Shown piece by piece: positions 34,528-47,017 of a DNA stretch of 64,000 nucleotides. A program made the translations under genes and the position numbers. The stretch is taken from NCBI GenBank assembly GCA_930367215.1, contig OV884060.1:100216151-100280150 (forward strand), written 5' to 3'. The notes beneath the pieces were generated by a model. It was not told the origin of the DNA. It saw nothing but the letters and a program-made list of their open reading frames with translations, and did no database searches. This stretch comes from Pollenia angustigena. Taxonomy: Eukaryota; Arthropoda; Insecta; Diptera; Polleniidae. Position 1 is the first letter of the stretch. Each line of letters opens with the position of its first letter.

Positions 34528-35026
34528 GTAATAACCATACTTTTTGCGTTATAAATATGTGTATACACAATAACGAAAAGCGTGGGTAAATACCTATGTA
34601 TATTATTCTTATGGGTACTTGTTGTCATTATCTGGTACCTACATACAGAACTACTGTACTTTTAAAAAGTAAAAAAAAAAAAAATCCGTTTCTATTGAAA
34701 TTGTTTGTATGTACCTACATATGTGCGTTTAGTTTCATTTCAATTTTTTTTCTTGTACTATATACCTAGATAATGCTGAATGAATACATGAGTAATGATT
34801 GCTTGATTTCTGGCTTTTTTGTTTGTATTTTTTTTTCTTTACCAAAACAATCATTGTCGCTCCGAACACACAAACATCTTTATTAAAAAACGAAGCTAAC
34901 GATTGTATAAATAACAAAGCGCGATGTGCATTATTTGAATGACTGCAAACCAGCAGCGAATATTTGCGGTTGCGCAAGTGAGTGTATTTGTTGCTGTTGA
35001 TTTATTGCGATTTTTTTTACAATTGC
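34528..35026. other. Unannotated AT-rich sequence
   Basis: Contains the right GTAATAAC duplication; no gene seen. Confidence 0.4.
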
Positions 35027-35405
35027 ACAAAGCCGTTCTCTGGTCTCCACATATATCCATAAATCCAAATATTTAACTCCTGCATCTAGTCCGTACTGCT
35101 TTACGAATGCGAATCTTGGAATGCAGCTCCACCAGACATAAAATCCCTTCAACTTTTTATGAACAGCTGCCTGCAAAGAATCTTAAGAACTTTCTTGCCG
35201 CATACTATTTCAAATTAGAGACTTTGGAGAGAAACGCAACAAACTTCAATAAATATTGAAATGCTAAGAAAAAAGTGTCACTCGTTTGACATGCCTTGCG
35301 AAGACTTGGCACCGTCAAATAGAAATGGAAGCTGCCAGAAACAATCTAAGCTAGATCGAGAGTAAAGCACCAGATGTGGACAGAAGCCAGTGGAACAGAT
35401 TTGTC
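35027..35405 (+). pseudogene. LINE reverse transcriptase C-terminal fragment
   Basis: Frame blocks AVLWSPHIS, IFNSCI*SVLLYECESW, SLQLFMNSCLQRILRTF, HTISN*RLW and KKCHSF follow the usual order of the C-terminal end of non-LTR reverse transcriptases ('SVLLYGCETW', 'CLRRIL', 'TISNEELW'). Two in-frame stops and a frameshift. Probably the same family as 27951-29330, but the WSP block may overlap that fragment, so it could be a separate copy. Confidence 0.65.
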
Positions 35406-35625
35406 ATGGTCCTATAATTCTTAAAGGATATTTATATATACATATGTATGTATGTATATTAGAGCGACTCACCAAAAAAAGAGCTAAGTTAAGATGACAT
35501 TTTAAATATTTTGGCTCCAGCTTTGACCTCTCGTGAGCTGGACCAGTTTGAAAAAGGTTTTTTTTTGCATGTTTTGTAAATATGAGAATCTGTTTCCTTA
35601 CCAACAAATACAAATTGGGTATCGT

Positions 35626-35934
35626 AAGAAAGGGTTTTTAAGGCGCGTCCAACTGTATATACAATTTGCCCTATTTAAAACGAAGGGTTACCACCCCATT
35701 GCATTTTTGTCAAATCGCGAACTAGCACGAATTTCAAAAAAAGCTGAGACACGTATTTAATTAAATCGACTAAAGATTAAAATATGTTATTTTGGCACTT
35801 TAATTACAAACAAACCCGAACAAAAAATTCAAAAACCGTTTTTTTACAGAAAATCATTAAAAAAAGGACATGGATGATCGTCCTTGGACAAATTGTATAT
35901 ACAGTTGGACGCGCCTTAAAAAACCCTTTCTTAA
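35626..35934. mobile_element. MITE with 43-bp near-perfect inverted ends
   Basis: Arms 35626-35668 and 35889-35934 carry 'TAAGAAAGGGTTTTTAAGG' and 'CGCGTCCAACTGTATATAC', inverted, differing by one inserted T. Confidence 0.7.
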
Positions 35935-36088
35935 GCTGTTATGCTACTTGCTTTTTTTTGTATTTTTTCTATATTGGAGAACAGTGCAAATATATTTACA
36001 TAGGAAAACTGACTAAGTGTAAAAAGTATGATTATATCATAAAAAATCTTGAAATGTCAAACAAATATACATGTGTTATCTATAAAAA

Positions 36089-36443
36089 ATCTAATGGCCA
36101 TTTTCTCATTAGGCGATTATCTTTTTTCCCAACGAAAAAATGCACATTAAAGAAATCTGGTTTTCTCAATGTCTCATTTGCTTCGATTTTATCGCAAAGC
36201 TAACCGGCACTCATCTGCCAATTATTTATTTTCCTTTTATTTGCCGTACAGATAAATTCAATCAGCTGACTCCCAACTTTTACATGTATTTTGAGTGGCG
36301 TTGCCAGCTAAAAAACAATGTTTTTTGTCGGTGTATTGAGAAACCCAAAATCGTTAACGGACAGTTTATCGGTTCAATAAATTTATGTTGACATTAAGTA
36401 ACAGACAGTTTGTCGATACATTGAGAAAATGGTCATTAGACTG
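36089..36443. mobile_element. MITE with TCTAATGRCCATTTTCTCA ends
   Basis: The ends match over about 19 bp with one difference. The interior has repeated 'ACAGTTT.TCG' and 'TTGAGAAA' words. Non-coding. Confidence 0.6.
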
Positions 36444-37057
36444 TAAATTTTTTTAGTTTTTGATTGAAAGTAGCGGTTTTTAACTTTTATGACGGGTTTT
36501 TGTGGGGAAAAAAACGTGGGCAATATTGTTTGTTTTGTTTACATTTTATTTTGGAATCACAAACAATTTTTTTATATACAATAAAATTTAATGCCAATAA
36601 TGTAATGTATTACAAATTACATCGGGATATATTCTTTAATTGAAAATTTATGATTTGAAATCCCATATGAAGGGCACCTGCTTCATTTCATTTATCAAAA
36701 ACAAAATAGTTTCATCCGTCCAAGCTTTTGCCATATTTTTTGTTTTTGGCAAAGAAACAAAATAAACATGAGAAATGTCAATCAGAAAAAAGGGTTTGTT
36801 TAACAAATTGTATTTCTTGTTCTTTCTCGCATTTGTTGTTTCATTCACTCAATCCTAAAAAAATCCAATACAAAAAATAGCAAGTATCATAACACCTTTA
36901 GGATACCCAATATGCATATGTTGGTAAGGAAACAGATTCTCAAATTAACAAATCATGCAAAAATATACCCTTTTTCAAACTGGACCAGCTCACGAGAGGT
37001 CAAAGCTGGAGCCGAAATATTTAAAATGTCATCTTAAAAAAGTCCAAGGTTCATTTT

Positions 37058-38106
37058 TACACGCAAAGAAAAAACATGTTTGATACAATCACAAACGCAA
37101 ACTATCATTAATGTTTGTGGTTATGATTGTGTCAAACACGTCTTAAGTAACAATATATGTTCAAAAATAAAGTCTGTAGTTAATTATTGTCACAAACATA
37201 TTATTATGTTCAAAAGAAATACAAAAACGATGATTCAAACCATGTTTCTATTTTTCCCAACACCATGCAACATGTCTATTTCAACATGTTATATGGTTCT
37301 CAGAATAAAACAAAAAACATATTTAGTTTCAAAAATTTATGTTTTATTAAAATATATTAAATATATGCTAATATTAATAAATAAAATGTAGCACATGTAT
37401 ATTAAAAAATAAACTTATATACAAACATTTAAGAAAAGTAAAATAAAATAAAGGATAAAACAAACATACCTTCATCTGTATCAGTATAAAGTAGAACAGA
37501 AATTAAAAAAATTCGGGGCTAATGATAAAAATTTGTGTCAAAATTTCGATGCCGGTTTCAATGATGTTGGTTTTTTTTGGCTGCAAGAAAGACAATGCAA
37601 TTGATTATTTATACATTTATATAATTGTGTATATATAAATATAACTTACCTGTCTAAACAAACGTATAATAACTAATTTATTTCCTAAGTTTTGCAAGGC
37701 AACGTTTAAATTATTTTGTAATTCATGTTTCCCGAAAATGACGTATCAACACACACTGTTTGCAATAAATTACAATAAATGTTTGCTTCTTTAGAGAATG
37801 TATTTTTAAACAAACAAAAATTATGGTATTAAACATACCTTTTATGGGCAACTAATATTATTATTATAATTTTATAGTTGAAAACATTTCACATAATTAA
37901 ATATGTTTAGCTAGATCAGAGTAACTTTTAAGGTGTAAAACACCATATAATATTATTATAGTGAATTTAAAAATGTTAAGGACAAAAAATATTTTTTCAA
38001 GTTATACTAGGACTATAAAAAAATTATTACGGTAAACATATTAGGCAAATATGAACAAAAATGGTTGTAGTGACCACTCATTAATCATGTTTTTTCTCTG
38101 CGTGTA
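37058..38106. mobile_element. Insertion with TACACGCARAGAAAAAAC ends
   Basis: 21-bp inverted tips (one mismatch) reading TACACGCAAAGAAAAAACATG on the left. TA on both sides can be read as a duplication. It splits the right arm of 35461-38156, so it is younger. 1049 bp; no transposase seen. The tip resembles those of the 8424-12826 shell. Confidence 0.65.
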
Positions 38107-38159
38107 GGAGGGTACATCGAGCACGAATTTTGCTTCCATACAACTTGAGTCGCTCTAAT

Positions 38160-39644
38160 GTATATATAATAGGTTATACAATTAAAAACCTTGGCCCAAC
38201 TTGGTTGTCAAACTCATAGTACTTGCTTGTATGTCTTTATACTACTAAAAAATAATGTGGTTGACTTAAAAGAGTGTCAGTTTTCAAAGACCGAAGAAAA
38301 AATTCAATTTGTATGACAAAGAGGAAGAATTAGCCTACGTCGATGTCGTTGTTCAAAAAGGTGCAGTTGTTGGCACTCCTGCCGTCATGTTTTATACATG
38401 TTTAAATATCATTAAACTTTTTTTGCCCAATATCCTAAGATACGAGTTTCAAAATCACTTTTTATAATTAAAATTTATAGTAATAAAGAGAAATAGCAGT
38501 GACATCTTTAAGCTTTAGTTCCAAGCTTTGCCGTGTTTAAAAATGTATAATTTTTTTACTTCCTGTAAAAGAGTTATGTTTCAGAAATGATTTAAGAAAA
38601 CTTTCAATTTGTGGTTTTCCAAATATATACAACAAACATATTTAGCCGCAAAAAACAAAAAAAAAAAAAAAACGTTTTAGTGGTAATGCGACCAGAAATA
38701 AACTCGTTTGCTTCCCTTGAATATCCCTATTTGGCATTATGCGTCGTTCCACAGTCGATTGCTGCTGACTAAAGTAGAAAAACTCGCACTTTCATTTCGA
38801 ATTAAACAAGAAATAAAGACGAAAAAAAGAAATATTAATAGACACATTTGCACTTCACGGTAATTTTTAGCTCACGTTAAGTATTATTTCGTTGGCCCAA
38901 ACTTTGACTAACGACGGATTTGTTTGGTTTAGTGTTCGAAAGAAAAATGCAAATGTAATTAAACTTTATAAATCAGCCGATACAAAAAAAAAAAAATCAT
39001 TATGGGTATTCATTTCAAAATTTTTTTGGTTGGAAAAATGGAAAAAAGGAAAATTACACCTTATTGACGTTAACGGTATTTTTTTTTTAGTTAAAGGCAC
39101 AAAACTGTCAAAAACAAAAATCTGTCATATAATTCTTGGAAGTAATAGATATTTCTCAAGATGCCAAATAAAAGAGTTAAAATTGAATTAATTGATTATT
39201 TAATTGTCACGTAATTTTTTATATTGTTTTTGTATAGAATTTAATTTTAATTTAGTTTTGAAAAACGACGTTTTCAAAAAGTAAAATTTTATTTAATAAA
39301 AATAGAGTTTAAAGAATCATAGTTGATTATCTTAAAAAGAGATGTAAATATTAGTGCTTTTTGTGAAAAATAACAACATTTTTAATATGGTGGCAACCAC
39401 ACTCAATTGGACGTTTGTGAATTGCCAACTCTTTAAAAATTGTAAAATTGTAATTTTCCAATCTTATTTTTTTACACTTGGTTAAAACTTGTTTAAATTG
39501 CAACTTTCGGTGGAAAAGTTTTTCCTTGTGTTTGTTGTAACAAAAATTACTTTTTTCCACTTTTCCATTTTTCCAACAAATAAAAAAACTGAAATGAATA
39601 CCCTTATTATAAAAAAAATAATTAAAACAAATAAAAAGACTTAC
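38160..39644 (-). other. Start of the intron downstream of the host exon
   Basis: On the minus strand this follows the splice donor at 39639-39644. No further exon was recognised here or further left, so the intron is long or the next exons are short. Only incidental frames. Confidence 0.55.
39639..39644 (-). other. Splice donor of the host exon
   Basis: Minus strand reads ACC|GTAAGT, the optimal 5' splice site. It overlaps the in-frame TAA, which would otherwise end the protein. Confidence 0.8.
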
Positions 39645-42600
39645 GGTTTTTCATTTAAAAATTCTCCCCGCGTAAATTCCGACAGTCGCCGTGATTTACC
39701 TTTCTTGGCCGGTGTTTTGCTATTGCAATTGCCATTAGGCGTCGCAGCTGGCGTTGTTGTTGTTGTCGTTAGTAAATTTGTGGTGTTTCTGCTTGCCAAA
39801 CACAGACACGATGCGTCTAAATGAATTGAACACGTATTGCGCGTTAACTGGGCGGTTGGTGCGGATGAGATGGCAGAGGAGGAAGGGGAGCAGAGGTTAT
39901 TATTGGGCGAAATTTCAGCACTACTAGCTGCAATAGTGGCATGCAGTTGCGATTGCGTAGCATTAAGGCTTGAAGAGGGCGCTTCGATGCAGTTGCATTT
40001 TGATGTCATTTTAATAGATAACTCCCATGAATTGCAGAGATCTTGACTAGTTCTAAAGTTATCGTTACCATTCGATAAGAATGAAACATCACAGTTGCAT
40101 TTAAGGGGCATTTGATTGGACCAACGGCGAAGTTTCACTTCCTTGTCTTTCGTTGTTGGGTGATTGGATTCGTTGCCGTCCCCAGAATTTGTAGAGTTAT
40201 CGAGCGACAGTTTTTTAACCAATTGCAATTGTTTTGGCTTATGTTCATCGCGCAACAAACAGTGGTGCTGCTTTAAACTACGACGAGGTCTAGGAGGGGA
40301 AGGTGAAGCAGGCGGCGATATTGTTACCGATGTCGATATTGCATCTAAGGAATTTGATTTTTGTATGGGATTTCCACTCACAGCTAAAGCATTTTCACGA
40401 TTTTTCGCTACAATTCGAGAATATAATTCTTCGCTATCGAGCGGAATAAGATTAGTATGTTTTATTATGTCTTTGGACTGATCTTTACCGTTTTCTAACT
40501 GTTCCGTATTTTTATGATCAGGGCTTAGTTTGGGTTTTTCAGTTGATAATGATTTTGAGTCGACTGCCTTATAGCTTAACATATTTGACAGTCTTCTCAT
40601 TTTATTTGGTTTTGTTGCTTTAAGTACTACATTTTTATTATCTCCTGCCTTTTCTTCATCCTGCTTCGTTGAACGTTGTTCTTTGTTTTTCTTCACTTCA
40701 ATCGCATTTAATGGTTCGTCGATTTTACTAACAACAAAACGATTGTTAACAATACATTTTGATTGTCGCTGCTGCTGCTGCTGCTGCAGTAGTTGTGATG
40801 TTGTTGTTGCAGCTTCACTGTTGGTATCCAATTTTTCTCCTTGTAGGATGTCATAAATAGTACCATATTTGTATGTGATGTTTGTAGTCACAACATTTAA
40901 AACATTTTGTTTATCAGCAACATTTATATCAGCTATAGAAGGTGTATTCAATGGCTGATTTTTATCAAATACTTTTCCTTGTATGTTTGATACATTTTTA
41001 ATGGTCGTGCTTAGATCCAATTCTTCGTGTTGTTGATTCTGTTTTTGGATAATATCATAAATCATTCCATCAGATTTTTTTATTTTATCAAAATCATTTT
41101 TATTTTCCTTATCCGTTGAAAAGAAGCAGTCCCTTTCCAAAATTGCTGACAAACTTTTTCGTTGAAATAGTTTTTCGCTGCTCGAGCCACTGTAACTATT
41201 AGAAGATGTGAGTGTTGACTGGGATGATTTGCGATGAAGTATTTCATAGATGGTGCCATAGGTCATATATTTGTCATATCGTTGGCATGTCAAGTTATAA
41301 ATATCGTTTTTGCGTTGTATTATATCGTATATGGTCCCGTAAACTAATTTATCGTAGATTTTGAAATTGTGCCGATAACTGCTGCTTGTACTGTTTCCAA
41401 TGGATTCGGGCATTATACCAGTTACTTGTTGTAATTCCAGTTTTATTTTGTTCGAGTCATTTTTTGTTTCATTTGCTGAATTTATCTTTTTCAATCGTTC
41501 ATTGTTTTGATCTTTCGCATTCGAATTTCTCCGCATCAACAGAAATGAGGCATAACTTTTTCGATGCTTCGAGTTTTGTCGTTTAAATGGGGTTGTTGCA
41601 GCCACTGCTGCATCTGTGGGGATAACAGACGGGTTACCAGTGCCCGTTTCACATTCACGTACAAGACGTTTAAATTCCTCATATGATTTTCGACGCATGT
41701 GAGCTTTTTCTTTTTCTTTTGTCATCAACTGACGGTCGAGAATTTTCGATAGAAAATCAGAATTTTTGCGAAGTATGTCTGTGGTGGTTGAGTTGCTGGA
41801 ATGACTACAATCAATATTGGCGTGAGTCGCACAGTTTTTGTGTTTGTCAGCTTTGTTTAATGCTAGACAACATGTATTGATTTTGACATCATCATTATCA
41901 ACAACACGATCGTCATAACCACCACCAGCACATTGTGTAGCAGTATTCATTTCATTTGTTGTACCTGGTACGGTATTAACAGCAAACTCGTTTGGAAAAG
42001 CCGGTTTATTATTACTACCAACAATACCAGTACAAATATCAACAACGCTACCAGCACCAACATTATGACATCTAGCAACAGAGGCAGCATTTAAGTCTAC
42101 AAGAGTTGTTTGTCCAATTCTATTGTCTATGTCTAGCGTCATTTCAGACGACGATGAGGGCAACGTTGTCGAACATTCTTGTTCTGATATTGATTCTAAG
42201 ACATTGGTTATTGCTGCAGCTACTGCTGTTATTTCCGTTTGAGTTTTTTGTTCTTTCTGCAACTGGTTGCCAGTTGTAGCCGACTGATGGGGAGCAGAGT
42301 CACATTGCGTGCCTTTTTCGTATGACTTTTTAAGATCTTGATAGATTTTGCGTCTTATTTGTATTTTGTTCTCACTTGTAATGCCAGTGTCTATGGATGA
42401 GGAACACGAAGTTGATGATTCCAAGTTAGCATTTGAGTTTGCAAACATGGCTTTAAATTCTTCATAGGATTTACGACGGTTGCGAGACTGTGTTAGGCAC
42501 TCTTTGTAGTTGAGACGAGCGATTTTCTCGCCTCCTTGCATGTGACCTCTAGAATCATCGCGTGTTGTCGCATTTAAAGCTGGTGCCAAGTCAGTAAAAA

Positions 42601-44491
42601 TGCTTGTCAAAGGGGGATGCTGATGTGCGGATGATAATTGGTTCGGATTTTCCAGTTTGTTTTGCATTTCAATAAATCCAGAATCCATTGAACTAATAGT
42701 GCATGTTGAATCAAAGCTGGTCTTTCGGCTTGACGCATTGCTTCGTGCCGGAGGTGGAGATTTATTGGCAGGGAAATTTTCTATCAAGTCTTTAGACACA
42801 TTCAACTCTTTCTCTACTAAGGGAGGTAAATCCACAATAGGTTGTGAAAGTAAATCTATAATTTGACTATTGTTATCACAAGTATTGGACATAAAAATTT
42901 TATCGGTATCTTTAACAACGTCATCATCATCAAAACTTATTAAATCCTTTACCTCTGGTAAAGTGTCCATTACAATATCACAGTTTATTTGCTGGTTATG
43001 AAAGCTTTGCATTTTCTCTGCGAAACTCTCCAGTTCAATTTGAACCGTATCTTTAAGGCTGCCATGCACTGCACCTAGTTTGCGATGGCGTACCGTGGGC
43101 TCAGCTGCATCTGAAACACTTTTCTGTTGTTCAGTCGTTTTACTTAACGGAGGTTCATGCACGACCGCGCTAACCGAAATCACCTTTCCGGAGGTAGCTT
43201 GTTTTAATGCATCCAATTCCATTGTCATTTTAGTTTTACCGTTAGCTTTATTAACCGTTGCATACAGAGGCAGCTGTGAAAGCGTTAACGATGATTGCTG
43301 ATCGACTACTAATGGTTTGTTTGTCATGACTGTTGCTGGCTTACCTACACAACAATCACTAACACTATTGCCGCTACGGTAACTGTGACTGTTACCGCTA
43401 GTGTCACCACTAACAAAACCGCTCGTCGTTGTAGTGGTGGATTTTGTTAAAACACCACTGCCGCAACTGGCACTGTTACCAGCACTATTACCACTACTGC
43501 CATTACTACACGCGTGGTGGCGATTGTGAAAGATTTTAACTCTTTGCATCGGTAATTTGTGACGATTGTTGTGATGACGATTACGTGCAATTGTGGCGGC
43601 CGACATATTGCAGTGTTTGCGTTGATATCGACGCGTGTATTTATTGGCAATAATGTATGTCGGATCATGCAGCTGATGCGGTTCGTTGACTTTGCCGTTA
43701 TTCCACCCGCGTACATGCACATTGCAAGTTTCTGCACTCTGGCGAGTCAAAGAAGATCGTTCCCGTGACTTCAGCAAACGCTGTAGCATCTCTTGTGATT
43801 GGGATTTGCGTTGCTGTGCAACTGTTGTTGCGCTTCTGTAACAACGCGAGTTTTTGGGGTCGTTCATGCATTTCGCACAGCATAAGAACTCATAGAGGAT
43901 ATCGTCGTCTCCGGCCGTTGAAGCCAGCGGCGTAAAAGTGGAATATCTTGGTTCCAATTCAAAATCTGGTGGTCCTACCAACTCAAAAGTTGGTGTGGTA
44001 GCCATTGAAGTAGGTGGAGTAAATGTTGGTAAGTTAGCGGTGGCATTCTTCTGAGCAGTCGTTTTAACCGGCATTAAAATATAGGTGTTTTTTAGCTGTC
44101 GATGATAACCACTGCCATGATTTGTGTCGCTACTTTGTTTTTTATTTCGATTTTGATCAATATTTTCTTTGTCATCAATGAGCAATGAAGTGGACGATGA
44201 TAGTGCCGCTTCTGATGCTGATGCAACTTTTGTTGTTGATGGCGTTGTAGTACCACTGCCATTATTAACAATAGAACTTTCAATACTAATACCACTATCC
44301 AGCAGCATAAATGTACCATCTGATGGAAGTATTAAGCGGCCTTCGGCAGCAGCATTTACTAATTCTCGCAAAGCTAAGACTTGTTTTTCGGTGACATTTC
44401 CCTGCAGTTGAATTCCATGAAGGGCGAATGCTGTGGGTTTATTGTTGACCGAATTGGGGTCGGTACACCAAACGACTGGCATTGTTGCCAT
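39645..44491 (-). CDS. Large host coding exon, unrecognised protein, continues by splicing
   Basis: ATG at 44491 (context AAATATGG), about 1616 codons with no interruption. The apparent stop TAA at 39641-39643 lies inside a canonical splice donor, so the exon most likely ends at 39645 and the protein goes on. Mostly low-complexity and Ser/Thr/Asn-rich with many Lys/Arg. A Cys cluster (FLCCAKCMNDPKNSRC) falls near residues 205-220. Two motif families repeat: RRKSYEEF-like (about residues 669, 720, 930, 975) and YGTIYDI-like (about 1050, 1075, 1140, 1205). A Gln run (about 1230-1240) comes from CAG repeats, and a PP-rich stretch PPASPSPPRPRR is near 1390. It ends KGKSRRLSEFTRGEFLNEKP. No membrane segment or signal peptide. 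The YxxI motifs could be tyrosine-based docking sites, and it may be the N-terminal part of a scaffold or signalling protein; that is inference. I do not recognise the gene. Confidence 0.85.
40768..40791 (-). repeat. CAG repeat encoding a Gln run
   Basis: Plus strand reads a short GCTGCT... run; on the coding strand CAG codons give a run of about seven Gln. Confidence 0.7.
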
Positions 44492-45317
44492 ATTTAAAAC
44501 GTTAAATTTTGTTTAAAACAATAAATTTTAATTCTTCTTATCCGAGGTCGTGGAACGAGGTAATAAGGGAGGCAAGCAAGCTCATTTGACAGTCTTATGA
44601 ATTGTTGATTTAAGTTTATAATTAACTTTTTATTCTCTGCTGTTTTGTAAGTACTCTCTGACCAGCTTGTAAGCAGAGTAAGCAGAAAGTAGATTCGAAG
44701 GATTTTATTAAGAAAACTAAAAGTTTTGGTAAAAAAGAAAAAAAAGGGAGATATAATGTACTTAGTTTTAGTAAAAAATAATATTAATGCATTTTACCAA
44801 TGTTTCTGTTAACAACGAACGTCCGCTTTTTTTTTTTTTTTGATTTGAAACTAAACAAATAGTACTTTTAAGAGAAATTCATTCAACTTGTATGGGAATA
44901 ATTATAAACTTTAGGAAATTTTTAGAAATCAAATGAAATTTTTTTTTATAAATTTTATTTTTTATAAAAGATAAAAATGACTTCACTGTATTTTAAAAAA
45001 TCTTATCTACTTATAATTGAAAAATGTTTATATTTATTATGATGACTTATGTATGTATGTATGTCTATTTAAATTTTCACGTTTTTAAGACGAAAGTATT
45101 CAAAATGGTGTCAATAAAGTGAACTAAACATTATAATCGAGGGATGACTGTAATCACTATTAATTTTGAAGGATCAATGGGCGATCTAATTAACAATGCA
45201 AAATAATATAAAATTAAGTATATAAAAACCTTATGAATGAAATTTGTGTATTTCAACAATGTTAAATAATATTTATTTATTTGTTTCGTGTGTGTGTGTG
45301 TTTATAAGCGATGTGCA
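44492..45317. other. Region upstream of the host exon
   Basis: Expected to hold 5' UTR, an intron or the promoter. No convincing acceptor or core promoter could be fixed. A short GT run occurs near 45289-45301. Confidence 0.4.
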
Positions 45318-45721
45318 CAGTGATGGAATTTGAAAATTTTAATTTTGTGCCAAAATTGTAACGAAAACGGGCCAAATTAACTGAAAAGAGGAAATCTTGA
45401 AAGTTTAGTCTGAATATTGCATTTTTAATGGATATTTATTATCCTGCCTGTTCTGACAATCACATACCGCTTTACATTTGCGATTCTGACTTGAAATCGC
45501 ATAATTGGTCTTATGTAAATCGCAAACGCAATGAGTTTGACGGCTTCAAATTGCAAAACTAGGGAATTGCAAGGGAACTAGAATATTTTATAAAAACTAG
45601 GAAAAGTCGCATTCAAAATACACGAGTTTCAGAAAACCATAAAATAAATCTGTCGTTTTGCGTTTTCAAATCGTGCGATTGTCAGAACATGACCGTTTAT
45701 TTTATAATCAGCCTGATTAAG

Positions 45722-45828
45722 ATTGGCGTTGGCGTAAACGACTAAGTCGTTTTTTGTAATAGATTAAAGTAACACACAATCTTCGTTCTTTAATCTACTA
45801 CAAAAACGACTCTGGCGTATACGCCAAT
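45722..45828. mobile_element. Hairpin MITE related to 32729-32856
   Basis: Arms from ATTGGCGT inward through 'ACGACT' and 'GTAATAGATTAAAG', with the complement 'CTTTAATCTACTAC' on the other side. About 107 bp. Confidence 0.65.
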
Positions 45829-46236
45829 AGATGCTTTTAAGGAAAAAATTATTTTAACACTTAAAAGCAGAAAAAGGTCAGGCTTAAGTTTTGATAGTGC
45901 ATTTACATATTTTTAATTTTTTAATTAAAATTTTTTTTTTAAGTATTTACATTTCATTAAATAAGATACATACTTGTATAAAACGATTTGTAAATTTGTA
46001 AATTTCATATGTATGTATTATTTGTTTATTTTTGCTTTAAATAAGGACTATATGAAGTTTTCGATAAATTAAATTTTTGCAATCCAACAAGTTAATCTAA
46101 GCCCAGGTTGAATTTTTTTATTGTTAAATTTTATTTCTTCTTCGTTTCTGAAAGTGGCAAATTTATAACAAAAAATTGTATGATTTCATGGAGTCGAAGG
46201 CCATAGTAGCTAGCACTCCAAACTCATATTATATAG

Positions 46237-46836
46237 CAGTGATGTTAACCGTACGGTAATTACCCTTTTTTAGGGTAATTTTGGGCCACAAAAGGTAGCA
46301 AGGTAATTTTATTTAAAATACGGTAATTTAAAGAAATTTGAATTTTTGTATGTTTTATAATTTTAACTTTTGAAAGACGATTTTGGATTTAAAAATAGAT
46401 AAATGTTAAACAAAAATTTAAGAACATTAAGTTTCTCCAAAGGTTTTCGTAACACCTATAAGTGCAAAATAAGAAAAATTAAATTTCTCTTGTATAATCA
46501 GTATTGTGGTTATTTTGTTGAACTATTTATGGTTTTTAATCCAAATTTTTAATATTTTTTATTAGGCTAAAGTTCATTAAATTTAATTTTCATTAAATTA
46601 TTTTAAATTTAAATATATAAATGGCTTATGAATACTGCTCTTATGTGCTATTTCCAAATGACAGACGATGGACTGAGTGCTTTTCATACAAATTTTACTT
46701 CACAATCAATCGCCAGTCATTTGGAAACAGCACAGTAATGTTTTGATAAAAAACTTTGCGTACGGTAATTTCTTCTCAAAAACGGTAATTTTTAGAGGGC
46801 CATAAGGTAATGAAAAAATATAAGTTAACATCACTG
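46237..46836. mobile_element. hAT element, 600 bp, perfect 8-bp duplication
   Basis: Tips CAGTGATGTTAAC at both ends. TTATATAG is duplicated at 46229-46236 and 46837-46844. 'ACGGTAATT' recurs near both ends. An inverted SINE tail (46503-46605) and a small palindrome ('TATTTCCAAATGAC' / 'GTCATTTGGAAACA') lie inside. Confidence 0.88.
46503..46605 (-). repeat. SINE tail fragment
   Basis: Reverse of the SINE 3' end, 'AGTATTGTGGTTATTTTG' through 'TTAAATTATTTT'. It sits inside the hAT 46237-46836. Confidence 0.65.
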
Positions 46837-47017
46837 TTATATAGTGTCATTTATTGTATTATATAATATTAATAAAAATAAAAAAAATAACAAAATGTAT
46901 GATTTCAATGAGCGTAAAATTTTAAACGAGAATAAAATTTTCCATAAAGGAATATGTATGTTGTAATTTTTATAAAATAATTGACTTGTCTTCGAATATA
47001 CATACATACGTGTACAT

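Larger units (their letters stand above)
35461..38156. mobile_element. TIR element with nested insertions
   Basis: Outer tips AGAGCGACTCA (35461) and its reverse complement (to 38156). Inverted arms 35461-35625 and 36900-37056 share 'GATGACATTTTAAATATTT', 'GACCTCTCGTGAGCTGG' and 'TTCCTTACCAACA'. The right arm is split by 37058-38106. Inside are two more inverted pairs (35626-35934 and 36089-36443). No recognisable transposase; the 139-codon frame at 35784-36203 has no known domain. Confidence 0.65.

Noticed and set aside
35784..36203. 139-codon open frame as a gene
   Set aside because: Biased Lys/Phe/Ile/Asn composition, spans MITE borders, no recognisable domain.
41386..43768. Open frames on the opposite strand of the large host exon
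   Set aside because: They are mirror frames of the long coding exon with no domains of their own.
39645..44491. Naming the host gene as a Rho-GEF N terminus
   Set aside because: A vague memory only. No DH or PH domain lies in the exon, so no symbol is given.
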